Assembly: GCA_963585895.1 (NCBI GenBank)
Contig: OY757904.1
Coordinates: 82,492,889 to 82,556,888, forward strand
From: Sepioteuthis lessoniana
Lineage: Eukaryota; Mollusca; Cephalopoda; Myopsida; Loliginidae
Length of the DNA: 64,000 nucleotides
Direction of reading: 5' to 3'
Shown: positions 1-12,587 of the stretch, piece by piece
Layout of the letters: every line of letters starts with the position of its first letter
How positions within the stretch are numbered: position 1 is the stretch's first letter
The notes under the pieces: model-generated
Seen by the model: only the letters and a program-made list of their open reading frames with translations
Databases searched by the model: none
Told to the model about the DNA's origin: nothing
Program-made: the position numbers and the translations under genes

Positions 1-159
1 AGATCATGAGCAAATTTGTTTCTTTTTATATAGAAAATATTTAATTTCTAAATTTCAACATCCAGGACACAAACAAAGTTGAAGAGAATAAAAGCCATTT
101 TCTATTCTTTTACAACATTAACAATTAAGAAATAATACATACAATCAAGAAACAAGGAC

Positions 160-455
160 AGAAGGAACACATAGCACAATGGCTATCATGAATAGCAAAT
201 TGAATTGGCAACCTGAATTTAAATTCTAGTCAAGGCTGCTTGCATTTCACTTTCTGCTAATTCACTTAGAAAAGGCATTAATTTATATCTTCCCCTCCTA
301 GCTATGGGTAAATAGTACAGCACACTGGGCTCGTTAGCCTTGTTAAGCAACCAGTCATGGAGAAGGAAAACTCAAAATTTATACCAGCTTTACTCTGTTT
401 AAAAATTAGTCACATCCAGCCCATAATGGAGGGGTTGGGTAAATAAAAACTATCA
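160..455 (+). repeat. tRNA-derived SINE, family B (copy B1)
   Basis: The left end has a degenerate tRNA-like head (A-box-like AGCACAATGGCTATC, then a decayed B box). The body is shared with copies near 12.3, 28.7, 42.3, 45.7 and 48.4 kb: CAGCTATGGGTAAATAG, then a CAACCAGTC...GGAGAAGGAAAACTC block, ending GGGGTTGGGTAAATA. The full family structure is clearest in the 48.3 kb copy. This copy is diverged and is read on the plus strand. Confidence 0.75.
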
Positions 456-604
456 AGGAACAAAGTTTTTCTGACATAGTTTAATTGAATCAGAGCATAG
501 CCTTTTTTCAAATGATTCTTAACAAATTATATATATAGTAATGCTCAGATAACAGTTACTAGTATTTATGAAGAACTTTAAACAGCCCAGTCAGTAAGAT
601 TTAG

Positions 605-972
605 AATATGCTGACTGTAGTCCCAGCAGAGGGATAGGAACCCACAAAAATGGTTGGTATGGGTAGGACACTAAACTGCATCCAGTGATGAGGCTTCATT
701 TCTGGAGCTCTCAGGAATGTGGAGTACTCCTTTATTGCCATTACTCCCAGGTCCACTTTAATCCAGAGTGGTAGTCTATTAAGATTCCATCGATGAGTGA
801 AATAGTTCTGTTTAAAAATAATTTTGTATTCAATAGCAAAAGAAAAAGAAAGTACTTAGGAAATAACAACACAAAAATGTTAATTTGAACATACAATGAA
901 CATGAATCCCAAATCTCTAGGCATAAAATAACCCTAAATGAGCTGACATGCTGTTAAAATCAATCAACCAAG
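605..972 (+). repeat. Family A retroposon, diverged partial copy
   Basis: Read on the plus strand it follows the family A order: a CTGTAG head region, a GACACTAAACTGCAT block, GTGGAGTACTCC...TTGCCATTACTCCCAGGTCCACT, and a tail GCTGACATGCTGTTAAAATCAATCAACC. That tail corresponds to the family's hairpin plus AACC-type end. The central array is short and poorly preserved. Confidence 0.55.
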
Positions 973-1764
973 ATTACCATTTTAAAGGAATAGACAAAAC
1001 ATTAATTATTTCCTGGTTTCATCACAATCCAAATTACTCACTACCATTTTTTTTTTATCCGAAAGAGAACTGCTCATCTAAACAAAAATAATCCTATCAT
1101 TGCTTTTTGGGGATTTTTTAAGACTACTATCCTACTTATAGAATAATAATAAGAATAATTCATCTTAAAACTTCCGATAATAAAATGCTTTCTATTTTAA
1201 GCAAACTGAAATTATAAATAGAACATAATTATTAAAGTTAAAGATGTTTTCATCTCAAAATTTTTTACGCCATATTTTTTCCTCTGCATGTGAATGATAT
1301 AAATAAAACAGCAAAATTTCTATAACAACTGGAAAATGCACATCTTGTCAATGAAAACCAGCAGACACAAAGAAATAGATTTTTAAATGTCAAAACTACC
1401 AAAAATAACCAATTTTAAGGTATCCATTTTATTAAATCTCTTCCCCATACACATTTTTAGTTTTCATAAATGTACAATTGTATTCAGATATATTTTCTAT
1501 CTTTTATTTCCCAAAATAGACACATGACTAGCAAAATATTACAGTAATATTTTCTGTCTAGTTAGGATAAAAAAAAGTCTTTTTAGATTTTTATCATTCT
1601 TAAATTATTCTTGTATATTTTGCATGCATAGCATCCTCAATGAGAAAAGTTCTACCAACTTGAAGTAGGATACAAAGTTGTTTCATTATTCCAGAAATTA
1701 TTTAGACTAATATCCCGTCTTTGTTATTTTTATTACATTTCAGCCAATATATTCTCTATCCTTT
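973..1764. other. AT-rich non-coding, nothing recognised
   Basis: Low-complexity A/T-rich DNA with no open frame of interest, no repeat I could match elsewhere in the window and no RNA-like structure. Probably intergenic or intronic. Confidence 0.5.
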
Positions 1765-1850
1765 TTCAAGTTTGGCTTTTTTGTCTGATAGCATGACAAC
1801 GTTCAGTAGGTTATTTAATGCAAAAACCATCCTTGGAGAATTTTCCTGGA
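1765..1850 (-). repeat. Family A tail fragment
   Basis: The plus strand shows GATAGCATGACAACG then GTAGGTTATTTAATGC, the reverse complement of the family A 3' hairpin region. It abuts the LINE relic at 1851-2345. A similar fragment lies at 17565-17640. Confidence 0.4.
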
Positions 1851-2345
1851 AGATGCCATGTTGTATTTCAACTTCTCCTTGATATTGTCTTCCAGGTCTT
1901 AGTTCCAGTTAAATTTTTCATAGTTCTTGTGATGTTGATTTCTTGCTCAGAGATTTTGAACATTTTTAAATGTTTTGATACTCATGATTGCTGGATCAAG
2001 TCATATAACTTCCAAGTTACAGCTAGATCTTTCCTCCTTTTTTACTCCTTTAGCAAGTACTGAAAGATATAGAGGCCTTTAGTACCTTTTCAACATCCTT
2101 TCTTCTCTTCAAGAAGAAATCCAAGGTTTTCAAGTGAATACTAGGTTTCTTCTCTTACCTGTGTTGACAGGATTTTCTACATCATTTGTGGTCTGTGGTT
2201 GCTTGAGGTGGTTCATTTTTGGATCAGGGTAGTTTTTTCTTTCATCATTTGCACAATCATTATTTATTTCGATGAGTATTTTGTTTCATCTTTAATTTTT
2301 AGCTATGTTTTTTTATTGCGACTCACTTAGGTCACCAATCTTCCC
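1851..2345 (-). pseudogene. Degenerate LINE reverse transcriptase, R2/R4-like
   Basis: Translating the minus strand in several broken frames gives a series resembling the mid reverse-transcriptase domain of R2/R4/NeSL-type non-LTR elements: a stretch like LLEEKKGCRKGTKG, then KDLAVTWKLYDLIQQS, KHLKMFKISEQEI, and finally EVEIQHGIFQENS, which matches the conserved 'GIFQGDSLSP' motif. Stops and frameshifts interrupt all of it, so it is a fossil. The match is from memory of the protein family. The clade is uncertain, but LINE origin is fairly secure because several motifs occur in the right order. Confidence 0.55.
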
Positions 2346-3560
2346 AGAACTTATCAATGTCATTTGTAATTCATGCAGCAAAATTGGATACAAATTCTTT
2401 TGGAATTAAAGATGAAAGAAAATACTCATCAAAACTAATGATAATAATGATTGACAATGTATCATCTAAAAATAGATATTTGTGCTGAAGTTAGGATTAA
2501 ATGGATGTTAGTCATTTTTTTTTCTGGAAAAATACTCAAAAAGTTTATTCATGACAAAAACAAAGTTCAAATTTTGTTAAAAGCAGTCCAATTTCTGAAA
2601 CATTTTGAGATATTCTGGAAATTCCCTAACAAAATTAACTGTATATTTCGAGTGCCAAATGTCTAAACATATATTTTACAAAAGGTAGAAAAAAAAGATG
2701 TGAAAGAAGGAAACCAACTCAGAAAAAAAGGAAACCAACTTGGACAATTTCTTAGAATGACATTGTCTTGACAGAAGTTTTTCAAGCTTCAGTGATCAAC
2801 ACAATTGATACATTAATAAATCCTAATTGCTTTTTAATCATCTAAACTTCAAATATCCTCTCAGTAATCGTGGAAGGTTTGAGGTTTAAGGAAGGAGAAG
2901 CAATATTTCTAAAAGCATCCATGTCTTATCAGATTAAGATCAGCTCAGTTGCAGAGAGTAAGAGTACCCCTGGCTTAGAGATTCCTTAGTCTCAATGGCG
3001 ACATCATTATTTCTTATTTGTTGATCTATCTCATATGAAAAATATTGAAAACGTGACTAAATTTCCTTTCCTCTCTCTTGTTTGCTTTATTTAGGAGTAA
3101 CTTTAATCAGGGTCAAGAGGTTAAGCCTGATCTTCTTTCATGAATTATTAATGATCAGTTGAGACTATTTTTAAGTGCAGCAATGTTTCAAATGCCATTT
3201 GTTCATTTTAGAGAATTTGTATTCTTTTATGTCAATATTTTTATTCAAATTGCATTCAAATTTGGTTAATTTGTTGAATATGTTCCCAATATTAACATAT
3301 TTGTACAGATATTAATACAAAACACATTGCTTTATAATAATAATAATAATAATGATTTAATCATTTTTTTCAAATTTTATGAATACCATAAAAATGGTAC
3401 TTACATCTTATTCCTGATTGATAAAGATCAAAGATTAGTATCAGTTTTATTTATCTCACTGAAATTGCAAAGTATATTTAAGAGAATCTTAAAAGTTCAT
3501 GACATCAGATGTTAAAATTCTGGAGCCTTTAAATCCAAAGTCTTAGATAGTCTGACATTT
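2346..3560. other. AT-rich non-coding; short ATA/ATT trinucleotide run
   Basis: No credible gene. A short TAATAA run lies near 3335-3352. A GTCACC-type segment near 2330 may be the upstream continuation of the LINE relic but cannot be followed. Otherwise nothing recognised. Confidence 0.45.
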
Positions 3561-3564
3561 ATTT

Positions 3565-3795
3565 TCATGAGGAAGGCAAAATGGCTAAAGTGCTAGATTG
3601 CTGCCTCAAAGTGAGTGAGTTTGAATTCCTGTTGCACTATTATGTTCATTTTCAAAAAAAATACTTTGGGAAAAGTATGAACTGCCAACTATGGGTTAAA
3701 TAGTATCATTGCTACCCTTCTACAAGGATAGCTTGGCTTTAAATAACCCACAAAGATTGATATACCATTAAACAAAGAAACCAACTAATTTATCC
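3565..3795 (+). repeat. Chimeric SINE head plus family A tail
   Basis: The left part looks like a tRNA-like head: an A-box-like GGCAAAATGGCTAAAGTG, then GAGTTTGAATTCCTGTTG in place of the B box. It continues with family B-like CAACTATGGGTTAAATAG and then ends with a family A tail (GGCTTTAAATAACC...GATATACCATTAAAC). Either two fragments are abutted or SINE and family A share a tail. I favour abutment, because other SINE B copies end differently. Confidence 0.45.
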
Positions 3796-3799
3796 TAAC

Positions 3800-5860
3800 A
3801 CTAGGTTCATATCACCTATATAATTTCAGCCTGCTTTTTTTAAATGAAGAATTATCATTATTATACATTGATTTATTCAAACTATTGTTCTTATCTTGAT
3901 TGTGATATATCTATAAAATAGCATTACAACAGTTTATCTTTTGACCTTCTTCAGGTGTCTGTTGCTTATATTTAGCTGTCTATGCTACGATATTTCTTAT
4001 TTTAGTTGATTCTAGTGTTATTTTGTCTCTGCGATGCCATGAGTAATCTTATCATCCAAGTAGAATCAGAACCATAAACTTTGCATTCTTCATATGATAT
4101 TAAAAAGAAAATGTAATAATTGGGTTTCATTCAACTTCCTTCAAATTTAACACAAATTATGTATTGTGCCAAGAGATAGATACATTACGAGCCTTAGCTT
4201 ACACTGGCACAAGGCCACAGCACCCAAGTAAGAACTGAATTAACTTTATAAACAACTGGCATGTGCCAATAGTTAGAGAGAATGTGGCTATTTTCACCTC
4301 TTTATATAGAATCTTTAAATAACATTTAAATCTGACTTTTTTTTTTTAAGAACTATTAACAGTAAACACAAAACTTGGGTGAAAACCTGTAAATCTAAAG
4401 ATGCACAGACCTCATCCCAACATCTCCCCCCAACACTTACTGGCTTAATCACACAGGCAACTTTTAGTTGATATGGAATTTTATGATTTCTTTCAGTACA
4501 ACTATGCACACAAGTGGGGAAAAAAAAATACATACAAATAAATGAAGATGAGTAGATTTCAAAATGAAATTTTGTATCTCTTTTTCCTTTAAATCAGTGA
4601 GTAAAATAATGTGGTGGTGGGGAGAGGAAAGCAACAAATCAAAAATATAGAAAGTAATGAGAGAAATAAAATGATAAAGTTAAAACAGACTGGAAGAAAA
4701 TTTATCAATCAATGAAAGATGTGATTTTAATTTGATCTCATTAGGAATCAATTATCAAATGAATTAGTACATTTTAAATAATATCAGAATTTGACGTAAT
4801 TAGAAATTGTTGATGAATGTTTACTAGATCAAAAGAATGAATCAAAAAAAGAAAATAAAAGGACAATATTGAAAATGAAAAAAAAAACTAAAAATGACCT
4901 TATGCCAGATTAACTAAATAACAATTTAAACTTTGAGGGCAAAAACATTAGAAAATCAAACAGATATTTTCACGGAAAAGAAATATGCAAAAAAACAGTA
5001 ACAAAAAAGTAAAATTAAAAAATTCTATAAAATTTTTAATATCTTTTAAAATTGGTTTTAAGAAATTAAAAATATATCCAAATACTAACTTAAAAATTTT
5101 TATTAAAATTTAAAATAGTTAATTTCTAAAAAGGGAAATAAATTTGAAAAATACATTGTTAAGAATATTCTAAATCTATATTTTGCAGCAAGAAACACAT
5201 TTTGCTTGACAATATTAAATATATTTAATAAAACAAAGCAATAAAAAATTTAAGAAAGACTAAAGCATATTTTTATTTGAAAATAAATCCTGACAGAGAA
5301 AAAAAAATGACAAAGTAAAAAGCAAATTGCTGCTTCAGTCATTGTCTATTTTTGAGAATTCAAAGGATCTCAAGAAACTGCAAAGTATCTTTTAAGTTTA
5401 GAAATAGATTATAAATGAATTCACAGATTTTAATCACACAGGGGAAAAATGGAAATTGTATTATTCGCAATTTTCACTGGCTGCTATTTATCAATAAACA
5501 CTTTCAGAAGTGTTATGCTCAGTGTAGGTAAAGAGGTAGATAAGAGCTAAGAAAATATTTAAGAAGAGAAAAACTTCATTGGTGGCAGAAGATAAATCTA
5601 GAAAAATAAGTGTCTATGCTGAATATTGTCTTTGTAGAAGTGCAAAACAACATATCTAACAAATATTTCACTCTTACATAGATTTATAAAAACTCATATT
5701 TTCAGTTTGATATTTAATTTTAGTCAGAAGTTTTTCAAAACAACTTTTATTCATGATGCTAAAATTTGCAAAATTTTACCAAGAGCAGAAATTAAAACTC
5801 AGAAAATTATCAAAAATGCAAAAAGTTAAAAAAAAAAAAATCCAGTCGATCAATCAAATA
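3800..5860. other. Long AT-rich non-coding stretch
   Basis: Very A-rich, especially 4640-5340, with no usable open frame, no matching repeat elsewhere and no structured RNA. Around 4150-4310 a short CACTGGCACAAGG segment might be a decayed SINE head, but the rest of the element cannot be traced. Confidence 0.5.
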
Positions 5861-5862
5861 AT

Positions 5863-6022
5863 TCATTATTATAAAGACATTCCAACAGCATAGATTCCTT
5901 TGACCCTCCCTCACCAAGCACATCCTTATTGGCCCTTATTCATTGTAGGTTTTTTAGACAGCATTCAGTGTCCATACAGCTGATGAAGTGTTTACTGGTT
6001 GGCCAACACTGGTGTGGAACCA
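5863..6022 (-). repeat. RTE LINE 3' fragment
   Basis: Matches on the minus strand the 3' end of the RTE copies at 31.9, 14.3 and 55.6 kb: GACCCTC near the left, then CAGTGTCCATACAGCTGATG and GGTTGGCCAACACTGGTGTG. It is only about 160 bp and heavily diverged, so it is a dead 5'-truncated insertion. Confidence 0.65.
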
Positions 6023-6180
6023 TCTTCTGATCTTTAAGAATTCTGATACTCAGTTACAATTTTCACCTCATTCTTTTTTGATAAAATAAAAATATATCAC
6101 AATAATAAAATTTCTATAACTTAAACAGAATTTTGGTGCTTTTGACCATTCTTAAGCATGATAAAAAATTTGAAAAATCT

Positions 6181-6871
6181 GAAATGTACTGAATGGTTTG
6201 GTTTGGTTGTTTAGGTTTTATGGCACATCAACCTTTGTAGGTTATTTAATGCCAAATCCATTTTTATACAAATAATCAGTTCGATTTCAAACAATTCAGT
6301 TTACCATGAGTACACAGTTTGTCAAAATCATTTCTATTTCAAGCTATCCAGTTTAGTCAAAGTTCTAATTCACACAATTCAGTTTAGTATAAGTATAGTT
6401 TTTGTCCACAAATTTAAATGTCAAAACAGTTCTCTTTCAAATAATTCAATTTAGTGTAGCACAGTTTTAATGTCAGAAACAGTTCTATTTCAGACAATTC
6501 AGTTTAGCATAAGTACGCAATTTACATGTCAAAAGAGTTTTATTTCAATAATTTCACTTTAGTATAAGTATGCAGTTTAGATATCAAAACAGTGCTATTT
6601 CAAGAAATTTAGTTTAGTATAAGTATGCAGATTAGTTCTATCTAACCCATAGATAGGGCCCCATCGGGTGCTAAAACTCTTGGCCAGAGTGGAACAGGGA
6701 GCAATGGCAATGAAGGAGTACTCCACATTCCCCAAAGCTCCAGCATCACTGGAACCATGAGATTGTTTAGTGTCATATCCAGGACACCTGTTACAGGGGG
6801 TCTTACCCCTCTGCAGAGAAACAGTTGGTATATTCTACCGCCCCAGCTGACTAGACAAGAAATGTACAGAA
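6181..6871 (-). repeat. Family A retroposon with 13 bp target duplication
   Basis: A near full-length copy read on the minus strand. It is flanked by GAAATGTACTGAA (6181-6193) and GAAATGTACAGAA (6859-6871), a 13 bp direct repeat with one mismatch, so the element itself is 6194-6858. Its plus-strand left end holds GGTTTGGTTTGG (the AACC-type tail) and GGCACATCAACC...GGTTATTTAATGCC (the 3' hairpin). The middle is a decaying array of CAATTCAGTTTAG(C/T)ATAAGTA units. The right end has the conserved CAGAGTGGAACAGGGAGCAATGG to CCGCCCCAGCTGACT region. There is no open frame. Long target duplications point to LINE-driven retroposition. Confidence 0.8.
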
Positions 6872-7387
6872 GAATTATCAATTAAAATTAGACCAGTTCT
6901 TTTGACATAAAATTGCAACCTAAACATTGAATTAATTTTTTTCCATTTGAGATCTTCTTAAACACTAGAAGTTAAGGTCTACTCAAAAGTTCATGTGATA
7001 CAACATTATCATGTAATGATTTTATTGACTAAGAAAACCTATAGCAAATCTAGAACACTTAAATAGTGGTAGTGAAAGAAGTAGAAAATTAATAAATGTA
7101 CATCAACATTAGGAATATTTTTATTAAGAAAGAAACCTTTACAATTTATTGATATCAATGAGAATGAAAGTAATTTTATTTCTACCATGATATTGATCAT
7201 AGTAATTAAGATTGCAGAAAAACCTCTCTCCAGCATTTTTAAGAGTACAAAATAGTTCAATAAAAACTCTCCATTAGGTGAAATATCTCAAAGAGAAATG
7301 TATTTTCTTATTCCATCCAAAGCTCGATCATCTTAGCAATATTAATCGTAAAGAAAATGATAATATGGTTCTTATTCTAAAGAAGAG

Positions 7388-7757
7388 AAAGGTTTGGTTT
7401 GCTTTATTTAACTGCATATGTTAGCACAATTATATAGTATCAGGTATTTTTATCTAAAACTAATAATTTATACATGATTATATGTTTAAGAATGTAATTA
7501 TTCCTAATGATAATAATCATTTGTTTGGATGCAGATGGTTTCAAGCATTCCTATCCAATACTAATAATTTTCAAACAGGTCTATTTGACCTATAAATGGG
7601 ATCATAAAAGGTACTATCACAGCTCTTGAGAGTGAACCTAGGAGTAATGGCAACAAAAGAGTATTCAACACTTTCCAAAGGTCTGGAATTGGAACCCCAA
7701 AATTGGATGCAATTTTAGTGTCATAGCCAGGACACCTTCTTAAGTAGTGGATTAAGT
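7388..7757 (-). repeat. Family A retroposon, subtype with TATTCC arrays, partial
   Basis: A diverged copy. The interior uses GGTTTCAAGCATTCCTAT and CAATACTAATAATTTTCAAACAG units rather than the TTCAGTTTAG units of the 6.2 kb copy. The 5' domain (GAGTAATGGCAAC..., CCAGGACACC) is recognisable, but the terminal CAGCCCCAGCTG end is missing. Confidence 0.6.
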
Positions 7758-7914
7758 CAGTATGTTAACATATCAATAAGGCTGGGTGAGAAGAGACTTG
7801 GTTCCTTGTTCTGGACAAATGGAGTGTAAGAAGAAACATGTAGCCTTATTCAAGTGTAAGAAAAATGACTTGAGTCTTTATTTGAGACAAATGAGAAAAC
7901 ACTAGCAGTGATTG

Positions 7915-8514
7915 TCTTTTGAAGGGTTTGATTCGGTTTGGTTTTATGGCATATCAACCTTTATAGGTTATTTAACACCAAATTCATTTTTATGTAAATA
8001 ATCAGTTCTATTTAAAACAATTCAGTTTAGCATGACTACACAGTTTGTCAAAAACATTTCTATTTCAAACTATTCAGTTTATTCAAGCAGTTATATATAA
8101 CAATTCAGTTTAGTGTAAGTACAGTTTCAATGTCAAAAAACAGTTCAATTTCAAATAATACAGTTTAGTATAAGCACACTGTTTAAATGTAAGTATGGTT
8201 TAATTGTGAAAAACATTTCTATTTCAAGCAATTCACTTTAATCAAACAATTCAGTTTAGCATAAGTATGCCATTAGTTCTATTTAACCAATAGATATAGC
8301 CCTATCAGGTGCTACCACGCTGGGCCAAAGTGGACCTGGGAGCAATGGCAATGAAGGGGTACTCTGTATTCCCCAAGGCCCCAGCATTACTGGGACCTCA
8401 CCATCAGACTGTTTAGTGTCATATCAGGACATTCATTGGGGGGTCTTACTCTTCTGCAGAGGTGCAGTCTGTGTATTCTACAGCCCCAGGCGACTGGGCA
8501 ATCTTTTGAAGGGT
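7915..8514 (-). repeat. Family A retroposon with perfect 13 bp target duplication
   Basis: Perfect direct repeats TCTTTTGAAGGGT lie at 7915-7927 and 8502-8514, bounding an element at 7928-8501. On the minus strand it runs: CCCAGTCGCCTGGGGCTGTAG, CAGACTGCACCTCTGCAGAAG, a conserved 5' domain, a central array, GGTGTTAAATAACC...GGTTGATATGCC (a 3' hairpin) and CCAAACCGAA at the end. This is the reference copy for the family's boundaries. There is no coding capacity and no clear A/B promoter boxes. Confidence 0.85.
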
Positions 8515-8639
8515 AAGGAACAGAAAACACAGAAGTTCTATTAAAACTATTAACTCATTTCTTTTATGAGATATCCAAAACAGATATATGACTGAGTAAC
8601 AATGTGCTAACCATTGAATAGTTATATTTGCTGGGCCCA

Positions 8640-8990
8640 TTACTTCAAGACTCAGCCTCAAATAGGATGTCAAGAAACCTTAGTTCCAACTTTAGTGCAA
8701 GTACAGAATACAAGGTTGATTCTGTGTTGTCTTTGAAGTAACTCTCAAAAAGACCTTCAAAATCATCACTTATGGTCTTGTGCTATCTTCAGTAACATCA
8801 ACAACCTTATCCTTACAGTCAAACTGAAATGTGGATCTCAATAGCACATCTAGAGTCACAACTTTAACCCCAAGCATCTGGTCATCTACTGGTGCCCACA
8901 TCATGTCCTTGCACTGGGTATGATGGTATGAGAGTACAAATGTGAGTCATTGGCACCAATCTTCTAGCAAAAAATACTTACGTATTTTGG
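8640..8990 (-). pseudogene. Unrecognised possible coding relic
   Basis: One minus-strand frame stays open for about 45 codons with good amino-acid texture (a stretch reading MMWAPVDDQMLGVKVVTLDV, then a run rich in D, K and V), and after a stop it resumes in similar style. I do not recognise a family. It sits between a family A copy and a mariner, so it could be part of an old transposon or a retrocopied exon. The opposite strand is less convincing. It may also be chance. Confidence 0.2.
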
Positions 8991-9065
8991 TAAATACATA
9001 AAAATTCCAAAATCAAAAGTCAACTTTAAAATGATTAGAAGAATATAACAGGTCCAATTTCAACA

Positions 9066-9895
<830 letters not shown>

Positions 9896-9899
9896 CCAA

Positions 9900-12245
9900 G
9901 ATAGAAAAGAAGTGTGGGCAAATGTGAGAGAGACAGAAAAGGAATGATCTCATTTGATAAGTCATTTATATTAGATTCATCAACTTTATAGTTACAATCC
10001 AAACCTTTCGACCAGTTAGTTCTCCAACCTTCATTAAGTGTATGCTATTCTTTTTTTTTTTTTATATACATATACATCAAACCTTTTTTCTAATTCTGAC
10101 AAATGGTTTGGCTGATAGTGAGGAAGACAGGAAAACCAGCAAGACAAAATACAATGATCAAAATGATAAAAATGAGGATATAAGAATAATGCATTGAATT
10201 ATAACAATTCTTCATTTCAGAATTTCTAAGAACAAAAAGTTCTGTTAACTTGCATCTGTGATTTTATGAATACAACACAACATATTTTTCTTAACCAATA
10301 AGAAAAATCTAATGCTTCCCTTTAAAAAATAAAATTTATAAAACACAATACAACTATAATTTATATAGTTATATATACTTATAGAGGTAATTCTACATGA
10401 AAAACTTCACAAATAATATTTTATTGTTTGTACAGAATTTAGCAACATATCAACACTCAAACTACATTTAAGGAGAAATATATAGGACTTCTGAAACCTT
10501 GTGATATATTATGCTGCTTCATTAACTTGACAACAAAGTTAACTGTTCATCACGAGTCATTTTTAGATGTTTTCTGAAAAATATATGTGCCTTGCAGTGG
10601 AAAAATATGGCAGTTATTGCTGCTTTAAAGCTAATACATGACCTTAACTCTTTTTAATGATGAGTTAGAGCTAATCTATGGAATTAGATTACAAAAGGTC
10701 TGGCAAAATGATCTTCCAGATTTAAAATTGTTATTAGTAACAGTAAGTAGGTGGGAGGCATATTTTTTAGCAGTAGCAGCCATTCCATTTCAGTTGAAAA
10801 TAGAATCACACATCAATAGGAGTTCTAATAGAAATTTTTCCAAGGTATCTCATCTTATTATGTGATGACTTCCAATAAACAACTTGGTCATGGGAATCCC
10901 TAATGTATTATTAGGGATTCCCATGACCTTTAAATTAAAATATTTTATTTGTCATAAAACCCCAGCAATACCAAAAGCAACAACTATGCAAGAATTGCAG
11001 AACTCCAGAGTGAGGATTCAGGAGTGTATAACTTGTGAGGACAAGCATTTGGATAATATAATCTTTGAAACAAGAAAAAAAAATGGCAGCAATTATTCTT
11101 TCTTGTAGTAATTCAAATTTTTAACAGGATTTATGTTACCATTTTAACTTACATTCTAAACCCAAGAGAAGACTAGTCAAGTGCAGCAGAACTTCATATT
11201 CAGGCTTCATGAGCATTTAAATGAAGTGATCTTTAAAAAAGAGTAAGACAATAAGAAAAATGACTAATATTGTTCTTTCTTTTTTAGCAAAATTTATTTT
11301 GGAAAAGGATCTCTGTTGCCTTTTTTTTTAATTTATATTCCAAACTTGAGAGATCATTTTGTATGAACCTATTATTGTTATTATAAGGAGTAATTTTAAG
11401 TATTGTAATAACAGATTGTGCTGTCCATTTGTCATACCAAAATATGTATTCTCTTCTATCTTTCAGATATAAAACTCGGGTTCAATTCCTGGCTAGGGGT
11501 ACATGATCCTTTTTAGAAATTTACTTTTCATATATGTGCATGCAACTTGATGAGAAAAATAATGGATTTTAAAAAAACTTTCTAAATGATATAAAAGGAT
11601 AGTTTTTAGATGTCTTTCCAAAGGCACTCATAATTGACATTGTGTTCACATCAGATCAATTTAAATAAAGCTTAAATGTGACCAGCCCACACTAACAGAA
11701 TCTACCTGAGAGAAACAAGCATTAGTTTATAACCAGATGGATCAACACTTCAGTTTGTCTACATGGTTCAAGAAGGTTGTGTCAGTCATGTTGACAAGTA
11801 GAAAATGCAGAAACATCAATCAAGTGAAATCCTTTCAAACCACACAAGTAACTCAAAAGAAAGAAAATATAAATAGAAAAAGAGAAAAAGTACACAAAAT
11901 GAGAAAGAAGAAAACACAAGAATAAAAAGTTATAATGATGAAAAAAAAAGTAAAAGCAAAAGAGAAAATTAAGAAGTGTAGTCTATCTAGTTAGTAACCA
12001 TTAAAAAATCATTGGATATATAAAAATTTCTAAAAAGCTTTTTATTATAATAACAATAGAATTTCTCACCCAGAAGTAAGACCAGTTGGATGAGAAATAT
12101 ACAAATCATATTTTGTTTGATATATTAAGTAGAAAATTTGTTATCACTTAGGCACATGTTTTCATGTGTTGGTAAATACACAGATATAATTTTCTCTCTT
12201 TCTTTTCAGTTTTATTTTCAAATAGTAATGCAAGTATACAAATAT
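9900..12245. other. AT-rich non-coding; nothing recognised except a hairpin
   Basis: No gene or matched repeat, apart from a perfect hairpin at 10886-10928 and a lone B-box-like CGGGTTCAATTCC at about 11478 without an A box upstream. Short frames here are lysine- and asparagine-rich by composition. Confidence 0.45.
10886..10928. repeat. Perfect inverted repeat, 19 bp arms, 5 nt loop
   Basis: Left arm GGTCATGGGAATCCCTAAT (10886-10904), loop GTATT, right arm its exact complement (10910-10928). There is no U-run after it on either strand, and the organism is eukaryotic, so a bacterial-type terminator makes no sense. Probably a recent fold-back or template-switch product. Confidence 0.85.
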
Positions 12246-12249
12246 CAGG

Positions 12250-12523
12250 AGGAACTTGTGGTATAATGGTTATCATTGTAAGAAATGGAACCAAGTTCAA
12301 ATCCAAGAAGAGCTGTTTGCATTTCACATAGTGTTAAAACCCTTGAGAAAAGTATGCATCTATTTTCCCCCAGCTATAGATAAATAGCAGAGCAGACTGG
12401 GTTCTTTAACTTAAATATGGCAACCAGTCTAGGAGAAGGAAAACTGAATTCAAACCAGTTGTACTTTACTTAAAAATTGACTTTGTACCACATCTTGCTC
12501 AATTGAAAGGGGTTGGATAAATA
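12250..12523 (+). repeat. tRNA-derived SINE, family B (copy B3)
   Basis: The head is tRNA-like: CTTGTGGTATAATGGTTATC contains a good A box, and CAAGTTCAAATCC is a B box. The body carries CAGCTATAGATAAATAG, CAACCAGTCTAGGAG and ends GGGGTTGGATAAATACAT. The flanks ATACAAAT (about 12234) and ATACAAAT (after 12520) suggest a short target duplication. The pol III promoter boxes are intact, but the head is not a full cloverleaf. Confidence 0.8.
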
Positions 12524-12587
12524 CATACAAATCCCAGATTCATTGGTAGCTGAGATAGTTACATGCTTCCTCTAGGTACTAATGACT

